From NCBI RefSeq assembly GCF_000317025.1, contig NC_019689.1, forward strand, positions 1,067,501 to 1,131,500: a stretch of DNA of 64,000 bases. The letters run 5' to 3'. Below the pieces are notes generated by a model. That model made no database searches. It had not been told where the DNA came from and was given only the letters and a program-made list of their open reading frames with translations. Source of the DNA: Pleurocapsa sp. PCC 7327. GTDB lineage: Bacteria; Cyanobacteriota; Cyanobacteriia; Cyanobacteriales; Microcystaceae. The position numbers and the translations under genes are program-made. How positions within the stretch are numbered: the stretch's first letter is position 1; the number at the start of each line of letters is the position of its first letter. Positions 18,224-28,094 of this stretch are shown one piece after another.

Positions 18224-19114
18224 ATGAACGATCGCAACTTTGGACGAGTAATCACCGCGATGGTGACTCCTTTTGACGAACGGGGCAATGTCAATTATGA
18301 AGTCGCCGAAAGATTAGCCGATTATTTAGCGACTCATGGCAGTGATGGATTGGTCGTCTGCGGGACGACTGGCGAATCGCCAACACTGACATGGGAGGAA
18401 GAATATCAACTCTTTCAAGTAGTCAAAAAAGCCGTTGGCGACAGGGCAAAAATCATTGCCGGAACGGGATCGAACTCGACCAAGGAAGCAATTGAAGCTA
18501 CTAAAAAAGCAGCCGAATTGGGTTTGGACGGTTCCTTGCAGGTCGTGCCATACTATAATAAACCTCCCCAAGAAGGATTATACGAGCATTTCCGGGCGAT
18601 CGCGCGGGCTTGCCCCGACCTACCTTTGATGCTCTACAATATTCCGAGTCGCACGGGACAAAATCTTTTGCCAGAGACAATTGCTAAATTGGCAGAGATA
18701 GAGAATATTGTCGCTGTCAAAGAAGCAAGCGGGAATCTAGAGCAAGCCTGTCAGATTCATCGCCTGACCCCTCCCTCATTTGCTATTTACTCAGGCGATG
18801 ATTTTCTTACCCTTCCCCTACTCACCGTAGGAGGAGTCGGCGTAGTCAGCGTGGCGAGCCATTTGGTAGGCGAGCAACTGCAAAAGATGATACAAGCCTT
18901 TGAAACGGGCAATGCAACGCTTGCAAAAGAGATTAACATCAAGCTCTTTCCTTTATTTAAAGTGCTTTTTTGTACGACTAATCCCATTCCTGTCAAAGCC
19001 GCGTTAAACTTAAAAGGCTGGCAAGTTGGAGGGCTACGACTGCCTCTTTGCGAAATATCACCTAATTTAAAACAAAATTTAGAAGGCGTTTTACAAAGTT
19101 TGTCTCTAATCTAA
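18224..19114 (+). CDS. dapA: 4-hydroxy-tetrahydrodipicolinate synthase
   Basis: This enzyme condenses aspartate semialdehyde with pyruvate, the first committed step to meso-DAP and lysine. A TIM-barrel aldolase: GTTGESPTL near 47-55, Tyr138 (LYNIPSRTG) and Schiff-base Lys166 (VKEASG), numbered from the ATG at 18224. I prefer this ATG because the family N terminus starts a few residues before [12 protein letters not shown]. An upstream in-frame TTG at 18188 would add 12 residues. It follows asd and precedes rnj; asd supplies its substrate. Confidence 0.96.
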   Translation: MNDRNFGRVITAMVTPFDERGNVNYEVAERLADYLATHGSDGLVVCGTTGESPTLTWEEEYQLFQVVKKAVGDRAKIIAGTGSNSTKEAIEATKKAAELGLDGSLQVVPYYNKPPQEGLYEHFRAIARACPDLPLMLYNIPSRTGQNLLPETIAKLAEIENIVAVKEASGNLEQACQIHRLTPPSFAIYSGDDFLTLPLLTVGGVGVVSVASHLVGEQLQKMIQAFETGNATLAKEINIKLFPLFKVLFCTTNPIPVKAALNLKGWQVGGLRLPLCEISPNLKQNLEGVLQSLSLI

Positions 19115-19335
19115 TCATGTTTTCTCAGATTCTGCTCTCAAGTTCTCTGGAAAAACAATTAAATATAAAGCAATTTTTTAAGTAAAAGTAGAAGATATTT
19201 TTATAAAAGTGATTGGATTCTTTTAGATTCTGATATTTATAATTTATCTGGGTTTGTCAAACAATATTTAATAAGTCTTATTGACAAAAAATTCCTATTC
19301 TTCAACTCAATATTGGCACACTATTAAGGAGGAAA

Positions 19336-21123
19336 ATGAATCAAAACGGAAATCAACCCAATCTAAAAATTATCCCCCTCGGAGGACTGCACGAAATTGG
19401 AAAAAATACCTGCATATTTGAGTATGACGATGAAATTCTGCTATTAGACGCAGGAATCGCCTTTCCGACAGAGGATATGCACGGGGTCAATATCGTTCTG
19501 CCCGACATGACCTACCTGAGAGAAAATCGCCACAAAATTAAAGGGATGATTGTCACTCATGGGCATGAAGATCACATTGGTGGAATTGCCTATCACCTCA
19601 AGCAATTTGACATTCCAATTATCTATGGTCCTCGCCTAGCCATGGCTTTATTGCAGGACAAATTAGAAGAGGCAGGGGTAGCCAATCGCACGACGCTGAA
19701 AACCGTTCGACCTCGCGAAATAGTCAGAGTCGGACGCTCGTTCGTTGTAGAATTTATCCGCAATACGCACTCGATCGCCGATAGCTTTAGCGTCGCCATT
19801 CATACGCCTATCGGAGTCATCATTCACACAGGGGATTTCAAGATCGACCATACCCCCGTCGATGGCGAGTTTTTCGACCTGCAAAAATTAGCCGAACACG
19901 GAGAAAAAGGCGTATTATGCCTCCTAAGCGATTCGACAAACGCCGAAGTCCCCGGAAATACCCCCTCGGAGCAATCGGTCTATCCCAATCTCGATCGCGT
20001 CTTCGCCCAAGCGTCCGGACGGTTAATGATTACGACCTTTGCTTCTTCGGTTCATCGCATCAACATCATTCTCCAACTGGCGCAGAAACACAATCGCAAA
20101 GTGGCAGTAGTGGGGCGATCGATGCTTAACGTGATTGCCCATGCTCGCAATTTGGGCTACATTAAATGTCCCGACGATATCTTTGAACCCCTAAAAGCAG
20201 TTCGCAATTTGCCCGACGAGAAAGTCTTGATTCTGACAACGGGATCTCAAGGAGAACCTTTAGCAGCAATGACGCGCATCTCCAAAGGGGAACATCCTCA
20301 AATCAAAATCCGTCAGGGAGACACGGTAGTCTTTTCTGCCAATCCGATCCCAGGCAATACGATTGCGGTAGTTAATACGATCGACCGCTTGATGATGCTG
20401 GGAGCCAATGTCATTTACGGACGCGACAAAGGCATTCACGTATCGGGTCACGGCGCTCAAGAAGAACAAAAACTGATGCTGGCGCTGACGAAACCCAAGT
20501 TCTTTATGCCAGTCCACGGAGAGCATCGCATGCTGGTCAAACACGCCCAGATGGCTCAAAGCATGGGCATTCCGCCAGAAAATACAGTCATTGTCAGGAA
20601 CGGGGATATAGTCGAGTTAGGAGCCAATCGCATTGCCATTGTCGGTCAAGTGCCTTCCGGACTGCAACTGGTTGATAGCGCTGGCGTGGTTCACGACAAT
20701 ATCATGCAAGAGCGGCAGCAGTTGGCAGAAGATGGCGTGGTGACAGTAGCTGCTGCCGTCGATTGGGACGGCAAACTCATGGCACAGCCAGAAGTTCATC
20801 TCCGGGGGGTGGTCACAACCGTCGAGCGATCGCTCCTACAACAACTCATCGCCAAGACGATCGAGCGAATTTTAAGCGAGCGTTGGAACGAATTATTCAG
20901 CCAAAACGCCAACGGAGAAGCAATCGAGGTCGATTGGACGGCTTTTCGAGAAGAAATTGAGAATAACCTGCAACGACTCGTCCGACGAGAACTGCAAAGC
21001 AGCCCGTTAGTAGTATTCCTACTACAAACACCAGATCCTACGCCAACGAGAACTTATCGACGACGGCGATCGACCGCATCTGTAGTTTCGCCAGAGCAAT
21101 CTCTATCTCCAATTAATAATTGA
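19336..21123 (+). CDS. rnj: ribonuclease J
   Basis: A 595-residue metallo-beta-lactamase/beta-CASP ribonuclease with 5'-3' exo- and endonuclease activity in mRNA and rRNA maturation. The zinc motif THGHEDHIGG starts at residue 74, HTGDFKID is near 168, and GSQGEP with the beta-CASP region GHGAQEE lies further on. A basic C-terminal tail (YRRRRSTASVV) ends the protein. GGAGG stands just before the ATG. It is separated from dapA by 221 AT-rich bases, so it may have its own promoter as well as read-through from asd-dapA. Confidence 0.97.
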   Translation: MNQNGNQPNLKIIPLGGLHEIGKNTCIFEYDDEILLLDAGIAFPTEDMHGVNIVLPDMTYLRENRHKIKGMIVTHGHEDHIGGIAYHLKQFDIPIIYGPRLAMALLQDKLEEAGVANRTTLKTVRPREIVRVGRSFVVEFIRNTHSIADSFSVAIHTPIGVIIHTGDFKIDHTPVDGEFFDLQKLAEHGEKGVLCLLSDSTNAEVPGNTPSEQSVYPNLDRVFAQASGRLMITTFASSVHRINIILQLAQKHNRKVAVVGRSMLNVIAHARNLGYIKCPDDIFEPLKAVRNLPDEKVLILTTGSQGEPLAAMTRISKGEHPQIKIRQGDTVVFSANPIPGNTIAVVNTIDRLMMLGANVIYGRDKGIHVSGHGAQEEQKLMLALTKPKFFMPVHGEHRMLVKHAQMAQSMGIPPENTVIVRNGDIVELGANRIAIVGQVPSGLQLVDSAGVVHDNIMQERQQLAEDGVVTVAAAVDWDGKLMAQPEVHLRGVVTTVERSLLQQLIAKTIERILSERWNELFSQNANGEAIEVDWTAFREEIENNLQRLVRRELQSSPLVVFLLQTPDPTPTRTYRRRRSTASVVSPEQSLSPINN

Positions 21124-21144
21124 GCCGATTGTTTCTAGAACATT

Positions 21145-21906
21145 ATGATATCTCCATCACAACCCAATTTCGACGGTCACTCCTCAACTCAGATCCGAGA
21201 AATTCAGGAACTCGCCCTGACTATTTCTGCCAAAAACCTCAACCCCGCCATGTTAAGCGAGGATTTTCTCAAATTTAGCGGCATCGTTCCCAACGACTGG
21301 GAATTAGGAAAACAGCCGATTTTGTCTCCAAACTTCTCTCAAGTCAGCTTTCAAAATGGCATTAGCGTTGTTTCTCAAACCCGGACTGTTAGTTTTGCAC
21401 AGACTATTGACACGCGAGGGGCACAAGAGCCTAGAGTGCCTCAAATCGCCCGTAAATATATCGATAAACTGCCCCACGCTGAATACCAAACCCTTAGCAT
21501 CAGCACGAAAAGCATCGTCCCTTTTTCCGGCGGTCAAGATGCAGCTAGAAAATATATTACCGGGACGCTTCTGGCTGCCGGCCCTTGGCTAGACTTGGGT
21601 CAAGCTCCCGTACAAGCAGGAATTAACTTGTCGTACCAGTTAGAGGGCTGTCAATTTAGCCTGGGCGTTAATGAAGCTAGAGTACACATAGGCGAGCAAG
21701 TTGCAATTCCCGCGATCTTGTTTGCTGGCAGCTTTAATTACGCGATCGCTAGCGAACTCGAACGACTCAAGCAATTAACCCAATGCATTGACAAATGGCG
21801 ATCGGATTGGGAGATGTTTAACGAAATCATTCGTCAATGGTTTTTTAAACAAGGCAAACAGAAATTCGGACAAATGGAGCAAGAAAGCTTATTTCCTGGT
21901 AATTAA
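21145..21906 (+). CDS. conserved hypothetical protein downstream of rnj
   Basis: A 253-residue soluble protein without a signal peptide or clear motif. It starts 21 bases after rnj, so it is probably cotranscribed. The N terminus is polar; a middle region (ISVVSQTRTVSFAQTIDTRG, ARKYIDKLPHAEYQTLSISTKSIVPF) looks beta-rich, and the C-terminal about 45 residues are helical (ELERLKQLTQCIDKWRSDWEMFNEIIRQWF). I do not recognise its family. Position beside rnj hints at RNA processing but proves nothing. A heptanucleotide repeat follows its stop codon directly. Confidence 0.7.
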   Translation: MISPSQPNFDGHSSTQIREIQELALTISAKNLNPAMLSEDFLKFSGIVPNDWELGKQPILSPNFSQVSFQNGISVVSQTRTVSFAQTIDTRGAQEPRVPQIARKYIDKLPHAEYQTLSISTKSIVPFSGGQDAARKYITGTLLAAGPWLDLGQAPVQAGINLSYQLEGCQFSLGVNEARVHIGEQVAIPAILFAGSFNYAIASELERLKQLTQCIDKWRSDWEMFNEIIRQWFFKQGKQKFGQMEQESLFPGN

Positions 21907-21934
21907 AGGGAATTGGGGATTGTTCATTTGTCCC

Positions 21935-22030
21935 TTGTCATTAGTCATTGGTCATTGGTCTTTTGTTAGTGGTTAGTGGTTAGTTGTTAGTAGTTAATTG
22001 TCTCCCAGTCTCAAAAGTCTCCCCGTTCCC
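21935..22030. repeat. composite G-rich / heptanucleotide repeat (copy 2, inverted)
   Basis: Nine 7-base units at 21935-21997 (TTGTCAT, TAGTCAT, TGGTCAT, TGGTCTT, TTGTTAG, TGGTTAG twice, TTGTTAG, TAGTTAA) are followed by a C-rich block with GTCTCCC. On the minus strand this has the same order as 6879-7012: G-rich block, AATTAAC, ACTAACC units, then AATGACC units. Confidence 0.75.
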
Positions 22031-22037
22031 CCGTCTC

Positions 22038-23783
22038 CTACTTCTTAATCTTCCATCTTGCCTTACTCTTTTGCTTCCACCGAGCGATCGCCTTTTGGGC
22101 ATCTTGATATAAATGGGTGTCTGAAGGGATAAATTGGGCTGTTTCGATCGCCTGCCTCAGATTGCCTTCGGCAGCATGGGAAATAGCCAGGAAGTAAATC
22201 TTTTGGCTCCAGTTATTCATAAACTGACGAGCTTCCATATAGCCCGGTTGTTCGGGTGGAATTTGGCGCAGGAGGGCGATCGCTCGGCTATAAGTGGCGG
22301 CTTGGGAAGGATTAATTAGTTTTCTGGCTGTCTCGATTGCGGCTTTGGTGGCTTGTTGTTGCTTTTGTAAGGTTTCCCAGAGCCGAATTTTCTGTCGAGC
22401 CGTTTGAGAAAGACTTGCGCGATCGCGGGGAACCAGTTCTGCCGCCGCGATCGCCCTTTGAAAATCTCCCGTTCGCGCCCGTCCTTCGGCAATGTCGAGT
22501 ATAATTTGACTCCAGCGATCGATGTCAGCTCGCGCCTGTTGATAAAAAGGCTCGCCCGGTTTTAATTGGCGAACCGAGCCAATGGCTCGATTAAAATCTG
22601 AGGCTTGGTTAGCTTTCAGGAAAATTGTGGCACGATTTAAGATTTCTTGCTCGCTTTTAGATCCTGCTTGGATAGGAGTCTCGGTTTCTAAAATCTCTAC
22701 TGCTCGCTCGGATATAGAGGTTGGCTGTCTCATTTGGAGCAGTTGAAAAACGACGACGATCGTCAGCAGCGACGGAAGTAGGCTAGATGCCAATCCCAAG
22801 AAAAACCATTTAAATTGGCTTATTTTACTAATAATTGGCAATAAATCTATTTTTATGTTGATATTTGCTCGTTTGTCGTCGCTGGGAAGATTGATGTTTA
22901 ATGGAGAATAAAAGGCAGGGCGATCGGGCAGTTTTGGGAGGGCGATCGCAGCGACTTTAGTGGTTATCGGCGAGTCGGCAGTCGCCCTCTTAAGTGATAT
23001 AGGCTGTGAGAAAAGAGTCCTACTAGAGGAAAAAGTCGTCATCCGCATGCGATCGCGCTCCTCGATCGGTTTTGCTTTTTCCAGGAGAGGATAATGGCTA
23101 GCTTCTGGGCTAGGACTGATAACAACAGGAGTTTGAGTAGGTTGCCAGAGATCGAGGCTAAATTCTGGCAGGCGATCGCGTAGATATTGCTCTAACTTTG
23201 CTAAGGTAATATTTTGGCGATAGTGACGGAGTGCTTCTACAAGGGCAGTGGCCAACATTCCCCGACCCAAACTCGCCGATTTATCGCCATGGGAAGATAC
23301 AATCAGAGAGATTTTCATTTGTTTTGCCAAAGCGATCGCCTGTTGCCCCACCATCGCGTCTCCCATTCCCCTGAGATCGAGTACGACTAAAATTCTAGCT
23401 GTCCCTTGTTGAATGAGAGATTCAAACAGCGATCGCATGGCGATTCCTGTCCCCGGAATATCCTTGAGATTGCCATCGATAGGCATAAGGTAATCTTCTC
23501 CTTGGTAACTTATTCCATAGCCACTGAAAAAGAACCAGAGAGGGGAAGATGAGGGAGAGTTTCTAATTTCTAACCAACTGATTAGATTCTCTCGATTGGG
23601 ATAGGTAGAGCGATCGAGAAACCGAGGAGATGCGTCTGTTAATAGCAGGGCTTGTCGAACTGAAATTTTTGCCTCTTCGACCAAACATTGATAGAGGATT
23701 CGCGCGCTAGCTTCAGCAGAATTTAGGGGGGGAAAAAAATGATAGCGATCGATACCGATAGCGATACATTGATAATTTTCCAT
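22038..23783 (-). CDS. caspase-fold (peptidase C14-like) pseudoenzyme with membrane anchor and TPR-like repeats
   Basis: A 581-residue protein. Residues about 1-215 have the caspase p20 layout: AIGIDRYHFFPPLNSAEASA at 8-27, FFFSGYG at 84-90, LVVLDLRGMGD at 132-142 and VSSHGDKSASLGRGMLATALVEAL. Orthocaspases normally show SGHG and DxCxSG; here the catalytic His is Tyr89 and the catalytic Cys is Arg138, so protease activity is very unlikely. One transmembrane helix follows (about 325-350), then helical repeats of TPR-like type (about 380-575) with a basic end. The topology suggests a cytoplasmic caspase-like sensor or scaffold anchored to a membrane. It stands alone, with a repeat at its 3' end. 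Confidence 0.8.
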   Translation of the reverse strand: MENYQCIAIGIDRYHFFPPLNSAEASARILYQCLVEEAKISVRQALLLTDASPRFLDRSTYPNRENLISWLEIRNSPSSSPLWFFFSGYGISYQGEDYLMPIDGNLKDIPGTGIAMRSLFESLIQQGTARILVVLDLRGMGDAMVGQQAIALAKQMKISLIVSSHGDKSASLGRGMLATALVEALRHYRQNITLAKLEQYLRDRLPEFSLDLWQPTQTPVVISPSPEASHYPLLEKAKPIEERDRMRMTTFSSSRTLFSQPISLKRATADSPITTKVAAIALPKLPDRPAFYSPLNINLPSDDKRANINIKIDLLPIISKISQFKWFFLGLASSLLPSLLTIVVVFQLLQMRQPTSISERAVEILETETPIQAGSKSEQEILNRATIFLKANQASDFNRAIGSVRQLKPGEPFYQQARADIDRWSQIILDIAEGRARTGDFQRAIAAAELVPRDRASLSQTARQKIRLWETLQKQQQATKAAIETARKLINPSQAATYSRAIALLRQIPPEQPGYMEARQFMNNWSQKIYFLAISHAAEGNLRQAIETAQFIPSDTHLYQDAQKAIARWKQKSKARWKIKK

Positions 23784-23849
23784 CTGACAAATCGACTCCT
23801 CAACGCCTAAAATAAGAAAGCTGTCGATTGAAAAATATAAGTAGTAACT

Positions 23850-24026
23850 ATGGCTGTTCCTAAGAAGAAAACCTCAAAATCCAAACGCGACCAGCGCAGA
23901 GCACACTGGAGACGACAAGCCGCCCTACAGGCTCAAAAAGCCCTTTCTCTAGGCAAATCGGTTCTCACCGGACGTTCCAGTTTTGTTTATCCTCAAGATG
24001 AAGATGAGGAAGAGGAGAACGAGTAA
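23850..24026 (+). CDS. rpmF: 50S ribosomal protein L32
   Basis: A 58-residue protein starting [20 protein letters not shown], the standard bacterial/plastid L32 N terminus, with the cyanobacterial acidic tail (DEDEEEENE). It is a structural protein of the large subunit. The ATG is at 23850 and the TAA ends at 24026. It lacks the zinc-binding Cys pairs found in some L32 proteins. It is divergent from the caspase-like gene. Confidence 0.95.
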   Translation: MAVPKKKTSKSKRDQRRAHWRRQAALQAQKALSLGKSVLTGRSSFVYPQDEDEEEENE

Positions 24027-24145
24027 GCATAGTTAGGAGTTCAAGGTTCGGAGTGATTATTTTTCAATTCCGAATCCCGAACTCCAGTACTTGATTTTCA
24101 TGACCCCAAAGAAGTTTCGTTGTTCCATCAACCGCTTTGCAAGGT

Positions 24146-24748
24146 ATGTTAGGGAATTTTTTTAAAAAACCAGAAGCAGCAGATGCAGATAGCGATCGCG
24201 TTCCACCCGGTCAATATTTGACCAATGGCTTTCCCGTTCTTACCTATGGAGATACGCCTCACATTAGTACCAATGAGTGGCAATTTCGCGTCTTTGGCTC
24301 AGCTGAACCCAAAACCTTTACTTGGTCTGATTTTATGAGCTTACCCCAACACGAATTTACTAAAGATTTTCACTGCGTCACTCGTTGGTCAAAGTTGGAC
24401 GTGCAATGGACAGGGATCAAAGTTACTGACTTCATGAAACTCGTAGAACTCGATCCCAAAGCCACTCATGTCATGCAGCATTGCTACGGGGGATATACGA
24501 CTAACCTACCCCTAGAAGATTTTTTGCGCCAAGAAAATTTCTTCGCTCACAAATTGTTCGGAGAACCCCTACCCGCCGACCACGGAGGTCCTATGCGCCT
24601 GGTCGTTCCCCATCTCTATGCTTGGAAAAGTGCCAAGTGGATTAACGGATTGGAGTTTCTCGACCATGACGAATTAGGATTTTGGGAACGCAACGGATAT
24701 CACCGACGGGGAGATCCCTGGAAGGAAGAACGGTACGGAGGCATTTGA
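24146..24748 (+). CDS. sulfite oxidase-like molybdopterin-dependent oxidoreductase
   Basis: A 200-residue protein with only the MoCo-binding domain of the sulfite oxidase family: FHCVTRWS with Cys77 as the expected Mo ligand, HCYGGYTTNLP, GGPMRLVVPHLYAWKSAKW and the conserved YHRRGDPWKEERYGG end. There is no haem or dimerisation domain and no Tat signal, so it is probably cytoplasmic. The substrate is unknown; such proteins are common in cyanobacteria. I choose ATG 24146 because relatives begin MLG.FFKKP; an in-frame TTG at 24137 adds three residues. Confidence 0.9.
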   Translation: MLGNFFKKPEAADADSDRVPPGQYLTNGFPVLTYGDTPHISTNEWQFRVFGSAEPKTFTWSDFMSLPQHEFTKDFHCVTRWSKLDVQWTGIKVTDFMKLVELDPKATHVMQHCYGGYTTNLPLEDFLRQENFFAHKLFGEPLPADHGGPMRLVVPHLYAWKSAKWINGLEFLDHDELGFWERNGYHRRGDPWKEERYGGI

Positions 24749-24816
24749 GCTGTCGGGCCTCTCGAATGCTCATTGAGGTGACATGTCGCTTCTAGGAGAC
24801 GAGAAGCCAGCGTGCT

Positions 24817-24846
24817 TTGCCTTAAGCCAACCGAAAATAGTATAAT
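24817..24846 (+). promoter_or_regulatory. sigma70-type promoter of rplI
   Basis: TTGCCT (24817-24822) and a perfect TATAAT (24841-24846) are 18 bases apart. Transcription from here would give a leader of about 50 bases to the rplI ATG at 24902, which has TAGGAGA just upstream. Confidence 0.6.
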
Positions 24847-24901
24847 TAGAAGTCCTGGGTTATTTTAAATATTTCTAAAATCTAGCTCATTAGGAGAGAC
24901 G

Positions 24902-25360
24902 ATGGCAAAACGAGTGCAAATCGTGTTGAATCAAAATGTCAGCAAGCTCGGTAAAACCGGAGATTTAGTAGAAGTTGCCCCTGGCTATGCTCGTAACTAC
25001 TTGCTGCCAAGAGGCATAGGCGTTATTGCCACCCAAAGCATTCTCAAACAAGTCGAGCAAAGAAAAGAGAAAGAAAGACAGCGCCTGATTGCAGAAAAAC
25101 AAGAGGCAGAAGCTCGCAAAACGGCCTTACAGACTATTGGACGCTTTGTTATCAAAAAGCAAGTAGGTGAAAAAGAGGCAATTTTTGGGACGGTAACCGC
25201 CCAAGAAGTAGCAGATGCAATTAAAGAAAATACGGGTCAAGAAGTAGACCGTCGCGGCATTACCCTGCCAGAGATCGGCAAAACTGGCTTCTACAAAGCT
25301 ACCGTCAAACTTCACCCCGAAGTGACTGCCGAGATCGAAATTCAAGTAGCTCCTTTATAA
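24902..25360 (+). CDS. rplI: 50S ribosomal protein L9
   Basis: A 152-residue L9 with the N-terminal rRNA-binding domain ([21 protein letters not shown] at about 20-40), a long connecting helix (about 42-80) and the C-terminal domain ([20 protein letters not shown] onward). Its length is normal. It has its own promoter and a good ribosome-binding site (AGGAG). It is convergent with cysH; an inverted repeat GCGATCGG/CCGATCGC at 25378-25411 lies between the two stops, without a T-run. Confidence 0.98.
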   Translation: MAKRVQIVLNQNVSKLGKTGDLVEVAPGYARNYLLPRGIGVIATQSILKQVEQRKEKERQRLIAEKQEAEARKTALQTIGRFVIKKQVGEKEAIFGTVTAQEVADAIKENTGQEVDRRGITLPEIGKTGFYKATVKLHPEVTAEIEIQVAPL

Positions 25361-25414
25361 ACAATTATCAGTTATCAGCGATCGGTAAGCCAGCAACTGG
25401 TCGCCGATCGCCGA

Positions 25415-26275
25415 TTAAAGTGTACTCGAATCAAGACTTTTGGCTTCTCCTGGCGTGAGAGGCAAGTGCAAGCCGCATTCTTGTTTGAGACCATTAAAAC
25501 GGGTATCTCGTTCGTTGGTATCGTCAGCCGTTAACGGACGGCTGGAATGCCAATCGCCTACCGAGACATACCCCAGATCGAAGAAGGGGTGATAGGGAAG
25601 ATTGTAGGCGGTCAGGTATTCGTATATATCTTTAGCACTCCAATAAAGAATCGGCAGAATCTTATACCGCTCTCCTTGCATGCCTACCCGTTGTAAAGTC
25701 TTGCGATGGTCGGTTTGTTCGCTTCTCAAACCAGCCAACCAAGCAGTTGCCTTCAGTTCTCTCAAAGCGCGTTGCATCGGTTCGACTTTGCGGATTTGGT
25801 CGTAGCGGTTGAGCGACTCGACATCATTTTGCGCCCAGAGTCTGCCGTAGAGCGCTTCCATGCGAGCGGGACTGATGGGAGATTGATAAACTTTCAGGTT
25901 TAGCTTTAAGCGTTCGGTTAATTGTTCGGCAAATTGATAGGTTTCGGCTGGTAAATAACCCGTATCTACCCAGATAATCGGAATATCGGGCACGATTTGA
26001 GTCACCAGATGAAGCATGACGGCAGCTTGAATGCCAAAGCTAGTACTCATTACCAAACCATTTCCAAAGGTATCTGCCGCCCACTCAATAACTTGCTCGG
26101 CTGTAGCGTCGGCGAGCTGCCGATTGATGGCTTCTAAATCTAGATTGGGCTTTTCCTTTGGCGATGGCTCCGAGCTTTGGTTGTTTGGTTCGCTACCTTG
26201 AAGCGTACTGGGAACCCAAGTCATTCCAGCTTTAGCCGGTTGTGGGTGGGAGTCAATCGGGTTCAAATGTGGCAT
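25415..26275 (-). CDS. cysH: phosphoadenosine phosphosulfate (PAPS) reductase
   Basis: This enzyme reduces PAPS to sulfite with thioredoxin in assimilatory sulfate reduction. The 286 residues include a core of about 240. Seen here: the nucleotide-binding [35 protein letters not shown]; and the C-terminal catalytic ECGLH with Cys267. The two Cys pairs of [4Fe-4S] APS reductases are absent, so PAPS rather than APS is the expected substrate. The first about 45 residues (Pro/Ser-rich) are not part of the usual enzyme; Met18 is an alternative start. It is a single gene. Confidence 0.94.
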   Translation of the reverse strand: MPHLNPIDSHPQPAKAGMTWVPSTLQGSEPNNQSSEPSPKEKPNLDLEAINRQLADATAEQVIEWAADTFGNGLVMSTSFGIQAAVMLHLVTQIVPDIPIIWVDTGYLPAETYQFAEQLTERLKLNLKVYQSPISPARMEALYGRLWAQNDVESLNRYDQIRKVEPMQRALRELKATAWLAGLRSEQTDHRKTLQRVGMQGERYKILPILYWSAKDIYEYLTAYNLPYHPFFDLGYVSVGDWHSSRPLTADDTNERDTRFNGLKQECGLHLPLTPGEAKSLDSSTL

Positions 26276-26405
26276 GCTTGCTATTTTTTCCCCTTATTGT
26301 AGACTGTGGTGGCGCAATCTTAAATTTTGTAGCTTTTGGTTCGTTTTTGCAAGTCTGAGGATTCTGACTCTATCTTTATATTGTAGTGCGATGGATGAAG
26401 AACCC

Positions 26406-28094
26406 CTAATTGTTTAGATTGAATTTAGCCAATGCTCGTACGATCTCAGTGGCTGATGCAGAATCTACTAGATAAAGCTTGAAAGTATTTTCGCGACTCA
26501 AGTAGGCTGCATAGGAAGATTGGAGATAAGGGCTATAGTTAGCGTCATCGGCGACGTAGACCTCGAAGAAGGCTAGACCCATCGCGTCGGCATAGTTATC
26601 GATGAGGATGGGATCGGGGAAAGTTAGATTGGGCAAAGAATTAAGCAGTTGGCTAGCGCCAGCATCCAATTGAGAAAAATCGACGTGTGCCTGTCCTTCT
26701 GCTACAGCAAGATATTTGTTGGGCGCACTCAGCCAAGGAAAAGAACGAATCTGCTCGAAAACGGCTGGCGTAGCGGGATCGTAACTGCCTGCCACGACCA
26801 AAACCGGAATTTGAATTTGACTTAACCCTTGGGGTCCGAAGATGCTGCTGTTGACTGGGTTGACGGCAATGACTGCTTTAACTCGCGGATCTTTGAAATT
26901 ATAGTTTCTTCTCGGTAATGCTAGGGCGCGGCACTGAAGTAGCAGGGATAAATTAGGATCCCAGTCGGGAGCATCGCAGGATTTTTTTAAATTGTCAAAA
27001 TCAATTTGGGCGCCCGCCACGGCCAACGCCGTATAACCGCCAAAGGAATGCCCCAAGACTCCTACCTCTTCTAAATTTAGCCTTCTTGCAAATTCGGTGC
27101 GATCGCGCTTCTGGAGTTCATCGATGATAAAACTAATATCGAGCGGGCGATCGATAAATTCATCGAGACTAAAAATGTCTCGATAATAGCCCGCCAAGGT
27201 TTCCTGAAATCGGGTAAAGTCGCTGCCAGGGTGCTGGGGCAGAGCAACGAAATAGCCATGGGACGCTAAATGTTCGGCGCGGGCGCTAAAGTCTTTGGGT
27301 CTGGAGCCTAATCCATGGGACATAATAACGACAGGAGTTTTTTCGGGTCGCCATCGTTGAGGTTTGTAGAGATAGACGGTTAACGTGCGATCGCGGTTTT
27401 CATCTCTAAGCGTCAGAACTTGTTTTTCGACCCCATAGGAACCGCGAACTCTCAGGTCGGGCAAAGCGGCAAAGTTTACGGGCTGCTCTTTTCTGGCTTT
27501 TCCGTCCGACAACTGGCTGACTTCTTCGACCAGCGCTGCCGTCACCTCGACTGCCCGTTGCACTTTTTCGGCAACCGCGAAAATCTCATCGGTGTCGAGT
27601 TGTATGTCGGTCGGAAACTTGCGCAGAAAGTTAAGAAGCGTCAGCCCTTCAGAATCGCTTGCCGCTTGAAAAAGTGCCCCTCGCAGGGGGTATTTCCCAT
27701 TGCGCCCGCCTGGCGTTCTAATCAACTGACCGATGCCCTCAAGAATATCTTCTCCGATTGAAGTCTTGAAAAAGCGATACAATTGGACGGGATTGAGTTC
27801 GGAGCGTTGTAGCAGAGCTTCGCGAAATTGCTGGCGTTGTTCGGGGTTAACGTCTCCCAAATAAAAGGCTAATTCTTGATTAATCGTGCCATCCCTGGCA
27901 AATTGTTCGAGGGAATCAACCCGAATCGACAATCTGAGCGGTCCGTAGTTAAAATGAATACGCTCGGCTGCCTCTAGGGGAATCGCGATCGCACAAATCG
28001 CCCCTAAAAGTAGGGAACCTATCCAAGGTAACGGAGAAAATAACCTGCCTGGCTTGGCGCTATGCTTCGATCGATAGCTTGAGGGATTTTTCAC
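26406..28094 (-). CDS. secreted alpha/beta hydrolase with DUF1400 domain
   Basis: A 562-residue protein. A basic N terminus and hydrophobic segment (about 24-43, ending LEAAE) form a signal peptide or anchor. DUF1400, a cyanobacterial domain of unknown role, covers about 45-170 (IHFNYGPLRLSIRVDSLEQFARDG). The catalytic alpha/beta hydrolase domain follows, with the oxyanion HGLGSRP, the nucleophile elbow GHSFGG (near residue 347) and a late Asp/His pair (VVAGSYDPATP; GQAHVDF). It resembles dienelactone/platelet-activating-factor-acetylhydrolase-type lipases. The substrate is unknown; it is probably periplasmic or envelope-bound. Confidence 0.88.
   Translation of the reverse strand: MKNPSSYRSKHSAKPGRLFSPLPWIGSLLLGAICAIAIPLEAAERIHFNYGPLRLSIRVDSLEQFARDGTINQELAFYLGDVNPEQRQQFREALLQRSELNPVQLYRFFKTSIGEDILEGIGQLIRTPGGRNGKYPLRGALFQAASDSEGLTLLNFLRKFPTDIQLDTDEIFAVAEKVQRAVEVTAALVEEVSQLSDGKARKEQPVNFAALPDLRVRGSYGVEKQVLTLRDENRDRTLTVYLYKPQRWRPEKTPVVIMSHGLGSRPKDFSARAEHLASHGYFVALPQHPGSDFTRFQETLAGYYRDIFSLDEFIDRPLDISFIIDELQKRDRTEFARRLNLEEVGVLGHSFGGYTALAVAGAQIDFDNLKKSCDAPDWDPNLSLLLQCRALALPRRNYNFKDPRVKAVIAVNPVNSSIFGPQGLSQIQIPVLVVAGSYDPATPAVFEQIRSFPWLSAPNKYLAVAEGQAHVDFSQLDAGASQLLNSLPNLTFPDPILIDNYADAMGLAFFEVYVADDANYSPYLQSSYAAYLSRENTFKLYLVDSASATEIVRALAKFNLNN

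Noticed and set aside
25378-25411. Inverted repeat between rplI and cysH as a terminator
   Set aside because: An 8-base stem made of HIP1-like sequence with a long loop and no T-run; HIP1 palindromes are everywhere in this genome.
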